Source: a virus
Direction: 5' to 3' (one strand)
Length of the DNA stretch: 21,473 nucleotides
Virus record (IMG/VR): IMGVR_UViG_3300021365_000140
Location: 1 to 21,473 of that record
Shown here: in pieces, positions 1 to 8,457 of the stretch
Layout of the letters: every line of letters begins with the position of its first letter
How positions within the stretch are numbered: the stretch's first letter is position 1
Notes under the pieces: generated by a model
Databases searched by the model: none
The model's input: only the letters and a program-made list of their open reading frames with translations
What the model was told of the DNA's origin: nothing
Program-made: the position numbers and the translations under genes

Positions 1-435
1 AGCATTTTCAGTATCCCAATTAAAATCTCCAAAGTTAGCTTCAGTAATTAAAGCTCCTTTAATAATCCATTCAGATACGATATCACCTACAGGTCCTAAT
101 ACGTTCATAGTTAAATCTTTTTTATAAAAATCACTATATCCATCTCTACCTGTTACTGATTCATGATGTAATCTAACCCACTCCATACATGCTTGAGCAC
201 CACTTGGAGTAATTGGATCAAATAATGTCATCTGAATTGTACCCCATTTTGATTTACCTTTTACATATCTTTCAACATTTATGTGATTTAAAGGTACTGT
301 TCCTTGAGTTAGTGTTACAGCTCCAATTCCCTTAATTTGATAAGAAGGAATTCCATCTACATACATTATGAATCTATTCTTTTGTTTAGGTTCAAAAGCT
401 GTGAAAAATATTTCGTTTGGGTCTAATACTGCCAT
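1..435 (-). CDS. 19: Tail tube protein, gp19-like (partial, C-terminus outside window)
   Basis: The minus strand reads open from an ATG at 435 to the window edge, giving 145 codons with no stop. The protein starts MAVLDPNEIFFTAFEPKQ and continues with segments such as RFIMYVDGIPSYQIKGIG, VERYVKGKSKWGTIQMTLFD and a conserved tryptophan near residue 85. This is the pattern of T4-like tail tube subunits, in which a small beta-barrel stacks into hexameric rings inside the sheath. T4 gp19 is about 163 residues, so only a short C-terminal part should be missing. It lies directly after the sheath gene, the same order as gp18-gp19 in T4. An AATATTTATAA block lies 21 bases upstream of the ATG and probably gives it its own transcript. 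Assignment rests on sequence pattern plus position. Confidence 0.87.
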   Translation of the reverse strand, partial: MAVLDPNEIFFTAFEPKQKNRFIMYVDGIPSYQIKGIGAVTLTQGTVPLNHINVERYVKGKSKWGTIQMTLFDPITPSGAQACMEWVRLHHESVTGRDGYSDFYKKDLTMNVLGPVGDIVSEWIIKGALITEANFGDFNWDTENA

Positions 436-456
436 TTTATTATTTTATTTATTTTA

Positions 457-467
457 TTATAAATATT
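457..467 (-). promoter_or_regulatory. Recurrent AATATTTATAA block (candidate late promoter) before tail tube gene
   Basis: An exact copy of the 11-base block lies in the sheath-tube gap, 21 bases from the tube ATG. Promoter function is inferred from its recurrence at gene boundaries. Confidence 0.5.
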
Positions 468-481
468 CTGTTTTTTAGTTT

Positions 482-2254
482 TTATGCAGGGAAATCAACT
501 CCTGTTGGTAATACATTGAAATCTAGGATTATGAATTCTGCTGTTTTAGTTGGTTGTAAATATATTGCTCCAACTAATTCGTTTCTATCAATAACATCTG
601 GTGTATTGTTAGTTTCGTTCATTACAACTTTAAACGCGTATAAACCTTGTCTTTGTTGTACTGATTCTAAGTATGGGTTAACTTGTGTCAAGAAGTTATT
701 TCTTGTACTAATTGTATTTTGCTCAAACACTAAGTTATCTGATACTTGTACTATAAATGATTTAACTGCTATTAGCAATCTTCTTACATTTACTCTATCT
801 AATGCACTTGCTCTACGTTGTAATGTTTTTTGTCCAAATACTACAACTCCACTTGCTGGGAATGTTGCTATTGGATTTACATTTCCACTGTATAAAGTGT
901 CTCTTTGTCCTGATGTTAATCTTTGTTCTGCTCTTATAACATTCCCTAAAGCACCTCTAACTAAACCTGCTGGTGCAAACCATGGCTCAGATGATGCGTC
1001 TGTAAATGAATATACGCCTGGAATAAATGCTGAAGCTGGAGACCAAGTGGTCATGCCGCTAGTTGGGTCAATTGCTTGTAACCACGGCCAATACGCAGCT
1101 GCATAACTTGAATCAAATGCTGTAGCACTTGCTACTGTTTGTGATACTGTTTTACCATATGCTGATGGGTCAACTACTGTTATACAATCTTGTCTATTTT
1201 CTGCTAATGCTACTAATGAATTAACTTGAACTAATGAATTTGTAAATGATGAATCTCCAATTAATCCTGGTGCAACTACAACATTAAAGTTATAATCATC
1301 TTTATTATTAAGTAATGATATTGATGCTGAATAATCTGTTGCCGTTAATCCCTGTATATTCGTGTCAATTATGTTGCTATTAAATTTAGCTGGCGACATT
1401 GATGCCTGAATATTTGCTCCAGTTGCTCCCGTGAAGGATCCTGAAGATGCTACTGGTATGAATTTTGAATATAAAGTTCCTGCTGATCCACTATTTACTC
1501 CACCTGCATTGTTAAAGAAATTTGGTGTTGGAGTTAATACTGATTTTACAGAAATATATTTACTTCTATTAACATAATCTCCTGTTGATTTAACATAATA
1601 ATCAGCTCCATCCTGTGCAATTTCGTGAGTAGTATTACCTATTACTCTTTCTATATAATTTGGTTGGAATGGATCTAATGATAAATCATTAAATGTTTCT
1701 AAAATTGATGGTGAATTTGAAGTATCGTTACCTTGTCTTACTATTAAAGAGAAAGTACCTGATCCTGTATTAACACCAGCAATTTGCCATCTAACATTAT
1801 CTGCAGTACCTAATGCTAATGTACCACTTGCAGCATCAGATGTTGCATAGTTGTTCATTATAGTTCCTTCAGAAATTGTTTGGATTTGGAATGATTCTGA
1901 TGTTTCAAGATTCATGATTCCACTATTTCCAGATCCTGCAGTACTACCTGAGGTAAATGCTGGAGCGAAATCACCATGAGTAACTCTTGTTACTAATAAT
2001 GAGGTTCCACCTTGTCTAAAGTAATTATTAGCCGCTGTAGAAGTTAAGTAAGAATACTGTAGAGATGCACTTTCAACTGTTTGACCAAATATTGCTTGGT
2101 ACTCACTGAATGAAGTAACTAATGTAGGTTTTTCTACAGGTCCTTTTACTGCTGGTCCTATAATCGCTGCTCCGAAATTTAATGGGTTTTGTTGGATAAA
2201 TGATTGATCATTTTCTCTTGCCAATACGCCTGGAGATATTAATGTTTCTGCCAT
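482..2254 (-). CDS. 18: Tail sheath protein, gp18-like
   Basis: This 590-residue protein forms the contractile outer layer of the tail, and many copies wrap the tube. Its N-terminus (ISPGVLARENDQSF, residues about 6-19) and the following segment with GPAVKGPVEKPTLVTS are typical of T4-type sheath proteins. So are the stretch YFRQGGTSLLVTRV (about 77-90) and the C-terminal domain ending FNVLPTGVDFPA, which carries the inter-subunit strands. The middle third is Ser/Thr/Gly-rich and variable, as expected for the outward-facing domains. T4 gp18 is 659 residues, so this is a slightly compact version. The ATG at 2254 is the only start that keeps the N-terminal motif. An AATATTTATAA block lies 32 bases upstream and another lies after the gene before the tube gene. 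A long antisense ORF across this gene is a shadow. Confidence 0.95.
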   Translation of the reverse strand: MAETLISPGVLARENDQSFIQQNPLNFGAAIIGPAVKGPVEKPTLVTSFSEYQAIFGQTVESASLQYSYLTSTAANNYFRQGGTSLLVTRVTHGDFAPAFTSGSTAGSGNSGIMNLETSESFQIQTISEGTIMNNYATSDAASGTLALGTADNVRWQIAGVNTGSGTFSLIVRQGNDTSNSPSILETFNDLSLDPFQPNYIERVIGNTTHEIAQDGADYYVKSTGDYVNRSKYISVKSVLTPTPNFFNNAGGVNSGSAGTLYSKFIPVASSGSFTGATGANIQASMSPAKFNSNIIDTNIQGLTATDYSASISLLNNKDDYNFNVVVAPGLIGDSSFTNSLVQVNSLVALAENRQDCITVVDPSAYGKTVSQTVASATAFDSSYAAAYWPWLQAIDPTSGMTTWSPASAFIPGVYSFTDASSEPWFAPAGLVRGALGNVIRAEQRLTSGQRDTLYSGNVNPIATFPASGVVVFGQKTLQRRASALDRVNVRRLLIAVKSFIVQVSDNLVFEQNTISTRNNFLTQVNPYLESVQQRQGLYAFKVVMNETNNTPDVIDRNELVGAIYLQPTKTAEFIILDFNVLPTGVDFPA

Positions 2255-2286
2255 TGCTTTATATTATATATTAAAGTATTATTTTG

Positions 2287-2297
2287 TTATAAATATT
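2287..2297 (-). promoter_or_regulatory. Recurrent AATATTTATAA block before tail sheath gene
   Basis: An exact copy of the block sits in the gap between the 82-residue gene and the sheath gene. It is 32 bases upstream of the sheath ATG, followed on the coding strand by CAAAATAATAC, very like the copy at 5298. Confidence 0.55.
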
Positions 2298-2315
2298 AGA
2301 AATTTCCTCAAAAGT

Positions 2316-2564
2316 CTATTCTATCGGACTTATTTCACCATTTGTTAAATTTATGTTTCCACTACCGTATTTTTCTTCTAATCCTTTAGCAGTAATGTCT
2401 TGTTCTTTTTGAAGTTCTTTAAAATTTTTAAATAACTCCTCTTTTTTTTCATTTTGGACCATTTTATTTAATTCTATGGATCCTAAACTAAATATTATAT
2501 CATTGTTTTTTGTTTGATAACTATTTAGTAATTGTAACTCTTTTTCTGATAACTTTTTAGACAT
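2316..2564 (-). CDS. Small helical protein of unknown function in the tail operon
   Basis: This 82-residue protein is mostly charged helix: about residues 1-62 are rich in Lys, Glu, Leu and Gln and could form a coiled coil. A short tail follows (EEKYGSGNINLTNGEISPIE). Small proteins with this LxEKYGxGxINLxxGE ending are familiar in phage structural clusters, but I know of no assigned role. It lies between the tail-completion gene and the sheath gene, so it may be a minor tail factor or an assembly chaperone; that is inference from position. A block close to AATATTTATAA ends exactly 15 bases before its ATG, suggesting it is transcribed on its own as a late gene. Confidence 0.75.
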   Translation of the reverse strand: MSKKLSEKELQLLNSYQTKNNDIIFSLGSIELNKMVQNEKKEELFKNFKELQKEQDITAKGLEEKYGSGNINLTNGEISPIE

Positions 2565-2579
2565 AATGTATTTGTTTGA

Positions 2580-2590
2580 TTATAAATATA
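2580..2590 (-). promoter_or_regulatory. Recurrent ATATTTATAA block (one mismatch) before 82-residue gene
   Basis: Ten of eleven bases match the block. It ends 15 bases before the ATG at 2564, the most common spacing in this window. Confidence 0.5.
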
Positions 2591-2606
2591 TTTAGATTTA
2601 TTAAAA

Positions 2607-3551
2607 TTAATCCCTTATCCTACCATCTGTTGTAGGATTTCTTAAAGGTGTAGTATCTCTCATATCTCTTACTGTTTCTGTTGAAATTGTTACTTTAGCC
2701 TTTGAACTATATTTTTTCATAGCATTTAAATCTTTTTGTATAACATCAGGAATAATGTAACCCCTTAATCTTATATTAAAAGTACCTTTAACAAGCCTGT
2801 CTTGACCCATTATTAATTCTGTTGCTGTTGCAAACGAATCTATAAATGCTCTAAATTTGTATCTTTCAGGATTACCCCAATATGAATCAGATGCGTATTC
2901 ACATGCTTCAATAATTTTATTTAATTGAGACATATAATAAGTTTGTATAAGACAACTATATTCTAATGTTACATAATCAGGTTGTGCTACTACATGATAA
3001 GTGTCAACGGGTATTCTATTATTTAATTGTGAAAAATTATCATAAAAGTTATTAGCACCATATGTTTTAGACCATGTACCATATAAATTGGGTTGATTAG
3101 AATCTAATTTATTAGCTACTGATCTGTCTTTTGTTATTGTATCTCTTTTAATTACGATAATAGGTAACATAATTGCACCTTGTTTATCTCTATAATATCC
3201 ATCTCTTTGAAATGATTTCCATCTTTCAGGAGCACCATATATTACTGGTACTTCTCTACGTTGACCATTTTGAGTAACAAAAGGTTTAATTACATTTTGA
3301 AAATAATAAAATACAGCTTCATCTAAATCTTGTATACCAACAGAGTATTGTTTTGTTTTATCTTCCTTAAAACTCATTTCCTCAGACCTATTAAAACTTA
3401 TTCCTGTATTTTGGTAATTAGCATTTTCATGCCCATCATTAAAATTAGGATTAGTTTGAATACCTCTATCTTCAATACCATTAAAAGCTTTTTGCTTTGA
3501 AACAGATATTTGTTTTTGAGTTTTTGGTGTAGGTTTTCTAGGTTTTGCCAT
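2607..3551 (-). CDS. 15: Tail completion / sheath stabiliser protein, gp15-like
   Basis: This 314-residue protein matches the T4-like gp15 pattern. A basic, flexible N-terminus of about 60 residues is followed by the core. That core has the segment VPVIYGAPERWKSFQRDG (about 101-118), then LPIIVIKRDTITKDRS, then a beta-rich part with PDYVTLEYSCLIQTYYMSQ. In T4, gp15 forms the ring capping the tube and sheath that joins the tail to the head. Neighbours fit: the two genes before it are gp13- and gp14-like neck genes and the sheath follows. Its ATG overlaps the stop codon of the gene before it (TAATG), so translation is probably coupled; an AGAGAAAGAATG stretch upstream is one of the few purine-rich leaders here. 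Family assignment is by motif, not by search. Confidence 0.78.
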   Translation of the reverse strand: MAKPRKPTPKTQKQISVSKQKAFNGIEDRGIQTNPNFNDGHENANYQNTGISFNRSEEMSFKEDKTKQYSVGIQDLDEAVFYYFQNVIKPFVTQNGQRREVPVIYGAPERWKSFQRDGYYRDKQGAIMLPIIVIKRDTITKDRSVANKLDSNQPNLYGTWSKTYGANNFYDNFSQLNNRIPVDTYHVVAQPDYVTLEYSCLIQTYYMSQLNKIIEACEYASDSYWGNPERYKFRAFIDSFATATELIMGQDRLVKGTFNIRLRGYIIPDVIQKDLNAMKKYSSKAKVTISTETVRDMRDTTPLRNPTTDGRIRD

Positions 3552-4066
3552 TACATTCTTTCTCTATAAGGTGAAATTGCTACTTTATCCGCTGGGATAT
3601 AATATGTTGAAACTAATGTTGATAAATTATTACCAAAGTTTTCTAATCCTGGATTTAGTGGGTTAACATTATTTGGGTATTTTGGATTTTTACCTCCCCA
3701 ATATTGGTTAGCTACTGTACTTTGTACTCCATAATATCCTTCTTGATATAAAACAATATCACCTACTCTAGGTAATACGTCTGCATCTACTAAATCATCT
3801 CTAAAAAAATAAAATTGAATTCCTTGTCCAAATTGAACACCTTCTACATTATCAACATATTGTTCATTTTCTCTATTTATTAAAACATTAAATATAAAAG
3901 GACCGTCATAAAATTTTTCTTCATCGGCTTCTCCATATAAATTAACTTTAGTTTCTTCTAATTTAAATTGATATAAGGAGCATTGCTGAGTAATAATATT
4001 ACCCATCAGTTCTCTATTTAACTTTCTAACCAGAGACATATCTCTCTGGGTGGTGAACATTGCCAT
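3551..4066 (-). CDS. 14: Neck protein, gp14-like
   Basis: This 171-residue protein sits between gp13-like and gp15-like genes. The segment LMGNIITQQCSLYQFKLEETKVNLYG (about 20-45, described here in part) is the kind found in T4-like marine-phage gp14 proteins. The segment FNVLINRENEQYVDN and the later phrase DADVLPRVGDIVLYQEGYYGV are also typical of head-closure proteins. In T4, gp13 and gp14 close the filled head and form the site where the tail docks. It is shorter than T4 gp14 (about 256 residues). One base separates it from the gp13-like gene upstream and its stop overlaps the next start, so the three form a tight translational unit under the block at 5298. Confidence 0.72.
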   Translation of the reverse strand: MAMFTTQRDMSLVRKLNRELMGNIITQQCSLYQFKLEETKVNLYGEADEEKFYDGPFIFNVLINRENEQYVDNVEGVQFGQGIQFYFFRDDLVDADVLPRVGDIVLYQEGYYGVQSTVANQYWGGKNPKYPNNVNPLNPGLENFGNNLSTLVSTYYIPADKVAISPYRERM

Positions 4067-4067
4067 A

Positions 4068-5282
4068 TTATGCTATATAGATTGTGTAAGGCACTTGTTG
4101 TAACTCTATCATCTTAGCTTCAGCTTCAGATGCCCTACGATTTAATAATGCTTGTCTTGATGTTTCATCAAAATAATTCCTTAATCTTTCAAGTAATGCT
4201 GTTTTTTCAGATGTTGCAGCTGATATTAAATCACCTTGATTTAAATTAACTTCAGCATTTGGAATAGGTATACTGCTATATTTTCCTCTTACGTATCCTA
4301 ACATTTCTTTAGATAAAGATAATGTGTATTCAAAAATCCATTGTCTACCAATTGAATTAATGTAATCGTAATTTGGATTTTCGTATGGTGTATTTGAAAC
4401 ATTTGTTACTGATGTTGGTGTTTTTTTAACTGAGCCTTCTATTCTTTCATCTCTTATTATATATTCAAACCAAACTCTACGTTCACAACATCCATCACAA
4501 TCATCATTTCCACCACTAAAATTAGGGATAGGGAATATTCTTAACATATCATTTCTTATTTCAAAGCTATAATTACTTCTTCTAACTTGTCTATTCATAT
4601 CAATAGATTGAATAACTTGTAAGTCATAATTTAAAGGCATCATTAAGAAACCTTCTGCTCCACCAAATCCACCTACACCTGCAATTCCAGCTGCAATAGC
4701 TCCTCCAAATCCAAATCCATTATAAGGATCCATTAATATAGCTGATGCTGGTAATGGTTCTTGATAAAATACTCTTTTAACTTCTATACCAAAATCCCCA
4801 AAAGCAGCTAAGCCTGTTCCTAAAGAACTAGTTATTAAGCTTTGAGACATAAATGTTTGAAAAGAATAATCTTGTTGGCTTGAAGTTAAAGCAAATGAAC
4901 CAGAATAATAAGGCACATTACCACCTGATCCTGCTTCAGCACCATACATTTCTGTAAGTCTTACTATTGGTTCAAATGATGGTGTTATTATAGCTTGATT
5001 TAAAGGACCTGATCCTGTTTTTAAACCTTCTAATGTTAATTGATTATCTCTTACTTTATAAGCATATAACTCATTTCCATAGGTAGTTACAGCTTCTTCA
5101 AAAGCTGTGTAAAACGACCCTGATTGTAATTCAACATCAACTAATGGATAACCTAATCTCCTTGCGCAAAAATCAGCTACTTTATCTGCATCTAAATCAA
5201 AATCCGCTTGTGTATCATAAAAACCAAACGGTGTTGCACCGGGTGCGAATGATGATGACCCTGGCCAAATTGGTACATTCAT
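4068..5282 (-). CDS. 13: Neck protein, gp13-like
   Basis: This 404-residue protein has the N-terminal signature of T4-like gp13: FCARRLGYPLVDVELQSGSF (about 38-57), then AFEEAVTTYGNELY. Its C-terminus is a helix-rich part with GRQWIFEYTLSLSKEMLGY, a proline-rich IPIPNAEVNLNQGDL segment and a final helix. The middle (about 115-250) is an insert rich in Gly, Ser and aromatic residues that makes it longer than T4 gp13 (309 residues). It includes a DDCDGCCERR cysteine cluster near residue 265 that could bind a metal. The protein should form part of the head-to-tail connector. It is the first gene after the capsid terminator, with an AATATTTATAA block exactly 15 bases upstream of the ATG. Confidence 0.78.
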   Translation of the reverse strand: MNVPIWPGSSSFAPGATPFGFYDTQADFDLDADKVADFCARRLGYPLVDVELQSGSFYTAFEEAVTTYGNELYAYKVRDNQLTLEGLKTGSGPLNQAIITPSFEPIVRLTEMYGAEAGSGGNVPYYSGSFALTSSQQDYSFQTFMSQSLITSSLGTGLAAFGDFGIEVKRVFYQEPLPASAILMDPYNGFGFGGAIAAGIAGVGGFGGAEGFLMMPLNYDLQVIQSIDMNRQVRRSNYSFEIRNDMLRIFPIPNFSGGNDDCDGCCERRVWFEYIIRDERIEGSVKKTPTSVTNVSNTPYENPNYDYINSIGRQWIFEYTLSLSKEMLGYVRGKYSSIPIPNAEVNLNQGDLISAATSEKTALLERLRNYFDETSRQALLNRRASEAEAKMIELQQVPYTIYIA

Positions 5283-5297
5283 ATTATTAGTATTTTG

Positions 5298-5308
5298 TTA
5301 TAAATATT
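5298..5308 (-). promoter_or_regulatory. Recurrent AATATTTATAA block (candidate late promoter) after the capsid terminator
   Basis: An exact copy lies between the terminator at 5333-5360 and the gp13-like ATG, 15 bases before that ATG. A gene group that follows a strong terminator needs its own promoter, so this copy is the best argument that the block is one. Confidence 0.6.
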
Positions 5309-5332
5309 GAAAATTTCTTTATTATTATAAAC

Positions 5333-5360
5333 AAAAAAAAAGAGGCGCAAAAGCGCCTCT
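5333..5360 (-). terminator. Rho-independent terminator after the major capsid gene
   Basis: On the minus strand the sequence reads AGAGGCGC, loop TTTT, GCGCCTCT, then eight T residues. That is a perfect 8-bp GC-rich stem with a U-tract, 30 bases after the capsid gene stop. It should end the abundant capsid transcript before the neck genes. Confidence 0.93.
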
Positions 5361-5389
5361 AATTTATTAAGATCCAGTTTAATCTCTAA

Positions 5390-7045
5390 TTATAGAGTGT
5401 TTAAACCTGAAATTTCGATAGTACCATAAAATTCTGGTCTTACCATTTTCTTAGCATATCTAGTCAATAGACCTTTTCTAGGCACAAACGTGTCTGGATC
5501 ATATACTAATGGAGTCATAATTAATGGAATGTATGGAGCAAATACAGCACCACTTTCTAAGAATTGTCCACCTCTAAATCCTAATAACATAATGTTAGAA
5601 GTCATGTAAGGGTTTTTGTAAACTTTATATCTTCCGTTTAATTGACCTACTTTTTGTACACCAAATGCATAAGAAGCTTTAGCAGCATCTCCATCTGAAT
5701 CAGATGCAAATCCTGGTATAGATTCAATTATTGTAGCAACTGTTGGAGATACTACCATAAAGTTAGCACCACCTCTAAGAGTTTTCTGGTGAATGATATT
5801 ACTTAACTTTTGAACTTTAGTTCCTAATGTTTGGAACCATTGTCCTTGAGAATTGTAAAATCCTAAATCGCTTACAGCACCTGCGCTATTAATTGCAGTG
5901 TTGTTAACAGCTGACCATACTTCAGTTCCTGCAGCAGCATTAGTAATTAACATACTTAAGATTTCTAAGTCAATTTCTAATGAAATGTACTCACTTAAGA
6001 TTGAAGTTAATTCAGCTTCAGCATCTAATGCATGATATGCATTTAAATCCTGTGCAAATTCTGGTGTCCATACAGCTTTCAATTTCTTAGTTTTAGCAAC
6101 GATAGCAGATGATTTCATCTGTACATTGATTTCTGGAATTGTTTGTGCTGGGCAACAGTAAGAACCTGTTAGGTTGTTGTTTCCGTTTGGTAATGAATTA
6201 CCTGCTTCAAAGTCACCTCTGTATTGATCAGTTGGTTGTAATGAGTAAGATAATTGACCAATTCTTGCAGCACCACCTACATTCCAGTTAGAACGAGATA
6301 CTACGAAAGAGATCTGTCCATTTTGGCTTGTACTGAATGCACTTACTTGAATTGGAGCAGCTGATGCTGAGAAAAGTTGGAATGACTTTACAGCAGTAGC
6401 GTCTGGGTATGCGAAACTTGAAGTGTTAAATGTTACTAAAACATATTCGTTGTTAGCAACTGATGCAGAATAATCTGAATCATAATCTAAGTTACCCCAA
6501 GATGCAGTAGCAGCAGCAACTGAAGCTTTTATACTTCCTGTTGTTTGTGTAGAGTAAGAGAATCTACCAGATCCATATAATCCACCTGCGCTATCGTTAC
6601 CAAATGGATTAGTAGCAACGCTACCGTTTCCATAAAGTGAATCACCAGCTGAAAATGGTGATTTATCTGTTCCATATTGGAAGTCTAGGAAGAATACAAG
6701 ACCAGAAGGTAAGTTCATTGGTTGAACCGAAACAAATTCCTTTGCAGCGATTTGACCAAATACTTTTCTTACTAATGGTAAAGCAACTCCTGCCCATTGA
6801 CCACCAATGTTTACAGCAGTTTGTGATTGAAATGTACCTGAAGATGCATTTCCACCACCTGTTTGAGAAGATTCAACAACAAGTTGTTTAGCTTGGTTTT
6901 CAAGAATAATACCCATGTTATTTTTATGGGAACCATCTAAACCTTCTAAAAGACCTGTTTTTTCCCATTTTGTAGCTAATCTAGCAGCATCGCTCTGTAC
7001 TGAGTGATACGGATTAGCACTTTCTAAAAGAGAATTTAAGCTCAT
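5390..7045 (-). CDS. 23: Major capsid protein, gp23-like
   Basis: This 551-residue protein builds the hexamers of the head. It follows protease and scaffold genes as gp21-gp22-gp23 do in T4. The N-terminus (LLESANPYHSVQSDAARLATKWEKTGLL) is a helical propeptide. QLVVE at residues 54-58 followed by S59 matches the (L/I)-x-E type of site loosely (V-V-E), close to where T4 gp23 is cut at E65. Downstream are typical segments LVRKVFGQIAAKEFVSVQPM, a long Gly/Ser/Ala-rich variable insert (about 125-290) and KTKKLKAVWTPEFAQDLNAYH. Then come GGANFMVVSPTVATIIES and a C-terminus RYAKKMVRPEFYGTIEISGL. The start is preceded by AAACTATTATT with no Shine-Dalgarno. No AATATTTATAA block precedes it, so it is probably read through from upstream. 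A perfect terminator follows. Confidence 0.95.
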   Translation of the reverse strand: MSLNSLLESANPYHSVQSDAARLATKWEKTGLLEGLDGSHKNNMGIILENQAKQLVVESSQTGGGNASSGTFQSQTAVNIGGQWAGVALPLVRKVFGQIAAKEFVSVQPMNLPSGLVFFLDFQYGTDKSPFSAGDSLYGNGSVATNPFGNDSAGGLYGSGRFSYSTQTTGSIKASVAAATASWGNLDYDSDYSASVANNEYVLVTFNTSSFAYPDATAVKSFQLFSASAAPIQVSAFSTSQNGQISFVVSRSNWNVGGAARIGQLSYSLQPTDQYRGDFEAGNSLPNGNNNLTGSYCCPAQTIPEINVQMKSSAIVAKTKKLKAVWTPEFAQDLNAYHALDAEAELTSILSEYISLEIDLEILSMLITNAAAGTEVWSAVNNTAINSAGAVSDLGFYNSQGQWFQTLGTKVQKLSNIIHQKTLRGGANFMVVSPTVATIIESIPGFASDSDGDAAKASYAFGVQKVGQLNGRYKVYKNPYMTSNIMLLGFRGGQFLESGAVFAPYIPLIMTPLVYDPDTFVPRKGLLTRYAKKMVRPEFYGTIEISGLNTL

Positions 7046-7079
7046 AATAATAGTTTTTTTAAATTGTGTTAATGTTATT

Positions 7080-8411
7080 TTAAATTAATCCCGCAAGCTT
7101 ACGCATACGGTTAAAAACGTCATTTGATTCGATTATAGGTTGTTTTGTTGACGTCGCTTTTGGTTCTAAACCACTAGCTTTCGATGCTAAACCTTTTACT
7201 CTATTAACTGGAGCATTATCTAGTAATCCTTCGTTTAATGTAGTAAAAATTGTTTTTGCTGTTTTTACATCCTTGGCCTTATCAAATGCCTTTAATACTT
7301 TTACTTTTTTACTTTCTGTCAAGTTTTTAGCTTTAAAGATTTTATTAGTGTAAAGTAATTTCGCGTTTAATAGATTTACTTCATTTAGTTCTGCTTTTAA
7401 TTCATTTACTGAATTGATTGCAGATTCTAAATCTTCTTCCATTTTACGCATTTTTTCAGTTTCCATTTCTGGCTTAGATTCCTTTTCGAACTTACCGTCC
7501 TTTTTCTCATCGTCACCTTTTCTTTGAACTGGATTAGACATTTTTTCGTCTAACTCGTCTTTTTTAGCTTTCTTCATTTCTTCGTCAATTTCAATGTCTA
7601 CATCTACGTCTTCAACATCTTCGATGTCAATTTCGTCTTCCATATCCATTTCGTCTTCTACGAATTCGTCGCCTGGTTCAATTGAACCATCAGCAACCAT
7701 GTCTTTAATGACATCTTCAATAAAGCCTTTTAGGTCGTCTTCAGACATATCTTCAAGGTCAATTTCCTCGTCGTCCATGTCTTCTTTTTCGTCCTTCATA
7801 CCGTCTTTGTAGCCTTCTTCTTCAGCATCCGTACGAGCGTCTTCTTTCATGTCTTCTTTCTCGTCTTTCATGCCGTCTTTGTAGCCTTCTTCTTCGGCGT
7901 CAGTTCGAGCATCTTCGTTGACGTCTTTTTTCTCATCAGCTTTTAATTTAGCTAATTTCTTTTCGTCGTCAGCAAGATCTTTTTCTAGATCTTTAATGTG
8001 GTCTCTATCATCTCTGATAGCACCTTCCATTTTTTTCTGCTCTTCTTTGTTACCCTTTTTAGAGTCTTCAAGTTCAGCTAATAGTTCATCCAGATCAATT
8101 TCTTCTTCTACTTCATCTTCTTGAACCGTTGATTGTCCCACTTTACGTGGAGCTAGGTCCTTTAAAGAATCACCAGCAGGTGAATTTTTTCTTTCGAAAC
8201 TAGGAGCATCAGCTTCTTTTACTTCCTCTTCAGATTCTTTTACATCCTCTTCATCCTTTTTATCCATTTCATCTAACTTTGCAGATAGCATAGATTTAAG
8301 GTGTGGAGTGAAAGCTTCTTCTAGAGCAAGTTTTGCATTGGCGATTGCTACTTCCCTAACGGATTTAGCATCAGCAATGGCTTCTTTTAGCAAATCTCTG
8401 TTTGTTGCCAT
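7080..8411 (-). CDS. 22: Prohead scaffold / core protein, gp22-like
   Basis: This very acidic, Lys/Glu/Asp-rich protein of 443 residues is placed between the protease and capsid genes. Its N-terminus (MATNRDLLKEAIADAKSVRE, then a helix with LEEAFTPHLKSMLSAKLDEM) is that of scaffolding core proteins of T4-like marine phages. The middle is low-complexity and acidic, including a 24-residue tandem duplication. The C-terminal 110 residues are coiled coil ending NDVFNRMRKLAGLI. It should form the core inside the prohead and be degraded by gp21. The reading frame stays open to an ATG at 8498, but that adds a 29-residue stretch unlike the family, so I chose ATG 8411. Codon choice here is richer in C and G than in its neighbours. 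Confidence 0.8.
   Translation of the reverse strand: MATNRDLLKEAIADAKSVREVAIANAKLALEEAFTPHLKSMLSAKLDEMDKKDEEDVKESEEEVKEADAPSFERKNSPAGDSLKDLAPRKVGQSTVQEDEVEEEIDLDELLAELEDSKKGNKEEQKKMEGAIRDDRDHIKDLEKDLADDEKKLAKLKADEKKDVNEDARTDAEEEGYKDGMKDEKEDMKEDARTDAEEEGYKDGMKDEKEDMDDEEIDLEDMSEDDLKGFIEDVIKDMVADGSIEPGDEFVEDEMDMEDEIDIEDVEDVDVDIEIDEEMKKAKKDELDEKMSNPVQRKGDDEKKDGKFEKESKPEMETEKMRKMEEDLESAINSVNELKAELNEVNLLNAKLLYTNKIFKAKNLTESKKVKVLKAFDKAKDVKTAKTIFTTLNEGLLDNAPVNRVKGLASKASGLEPKATSTKQPIIESNDVFNRMRKLAGLI
7779..7922 (-). repeat. 72-base tandem duplication inside the scaffold gene
   Basis: Two adjacent 72-base copies (7779-7850 and 7851-7922) encode a repeated acidic 24-residue unit containing DARTDAEEEGYKDGMKDEKE. 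The copies differ mostly at silent third positions, so the protein sequence has been kept while the DNA drifted. Confidence 0.9.
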
Positions 8412-8437
8412 AATTCCCAAAATTTTTGTTTGTGAAA

Positions 8438-8457
8438 TACGATTATTAAGAATCGTA
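8438..8457 (-). promoter_or_regulatory. Leader hairpin upstream of the scaffold gene
   Basis: On the coding strand TACGATT, loop CTTAAT, AATCGTA forms a 7-bp hairpin 26 bases before the scaffold ATG. It sits in a 126-base stretch (8412-8537) that I regard as untranslated. There is no U-tract after it, so it is not a typical terminator; it may affect translation or RNA processing. I see nothing else recognisable in this stretch. Confidence 0.3.

Noticed and set aside
417-1106. Plus-strand ORF of 229 codons opposite the tail sheath gene
   Set aside because: It lies antisense to a confidently identified sheath gene, has a composition of a frame shadow (Leu/Ser/Thr/Cys-rich) and has no recognisable domain.
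7594-8124. Plus-strand Ser-rich ORFs opposite the scaffold gene
   Set aside because: The Ser/Thr runs are simply the complement of Asp/Glu/Lys codons in the acidic scaffold; no independent signal.
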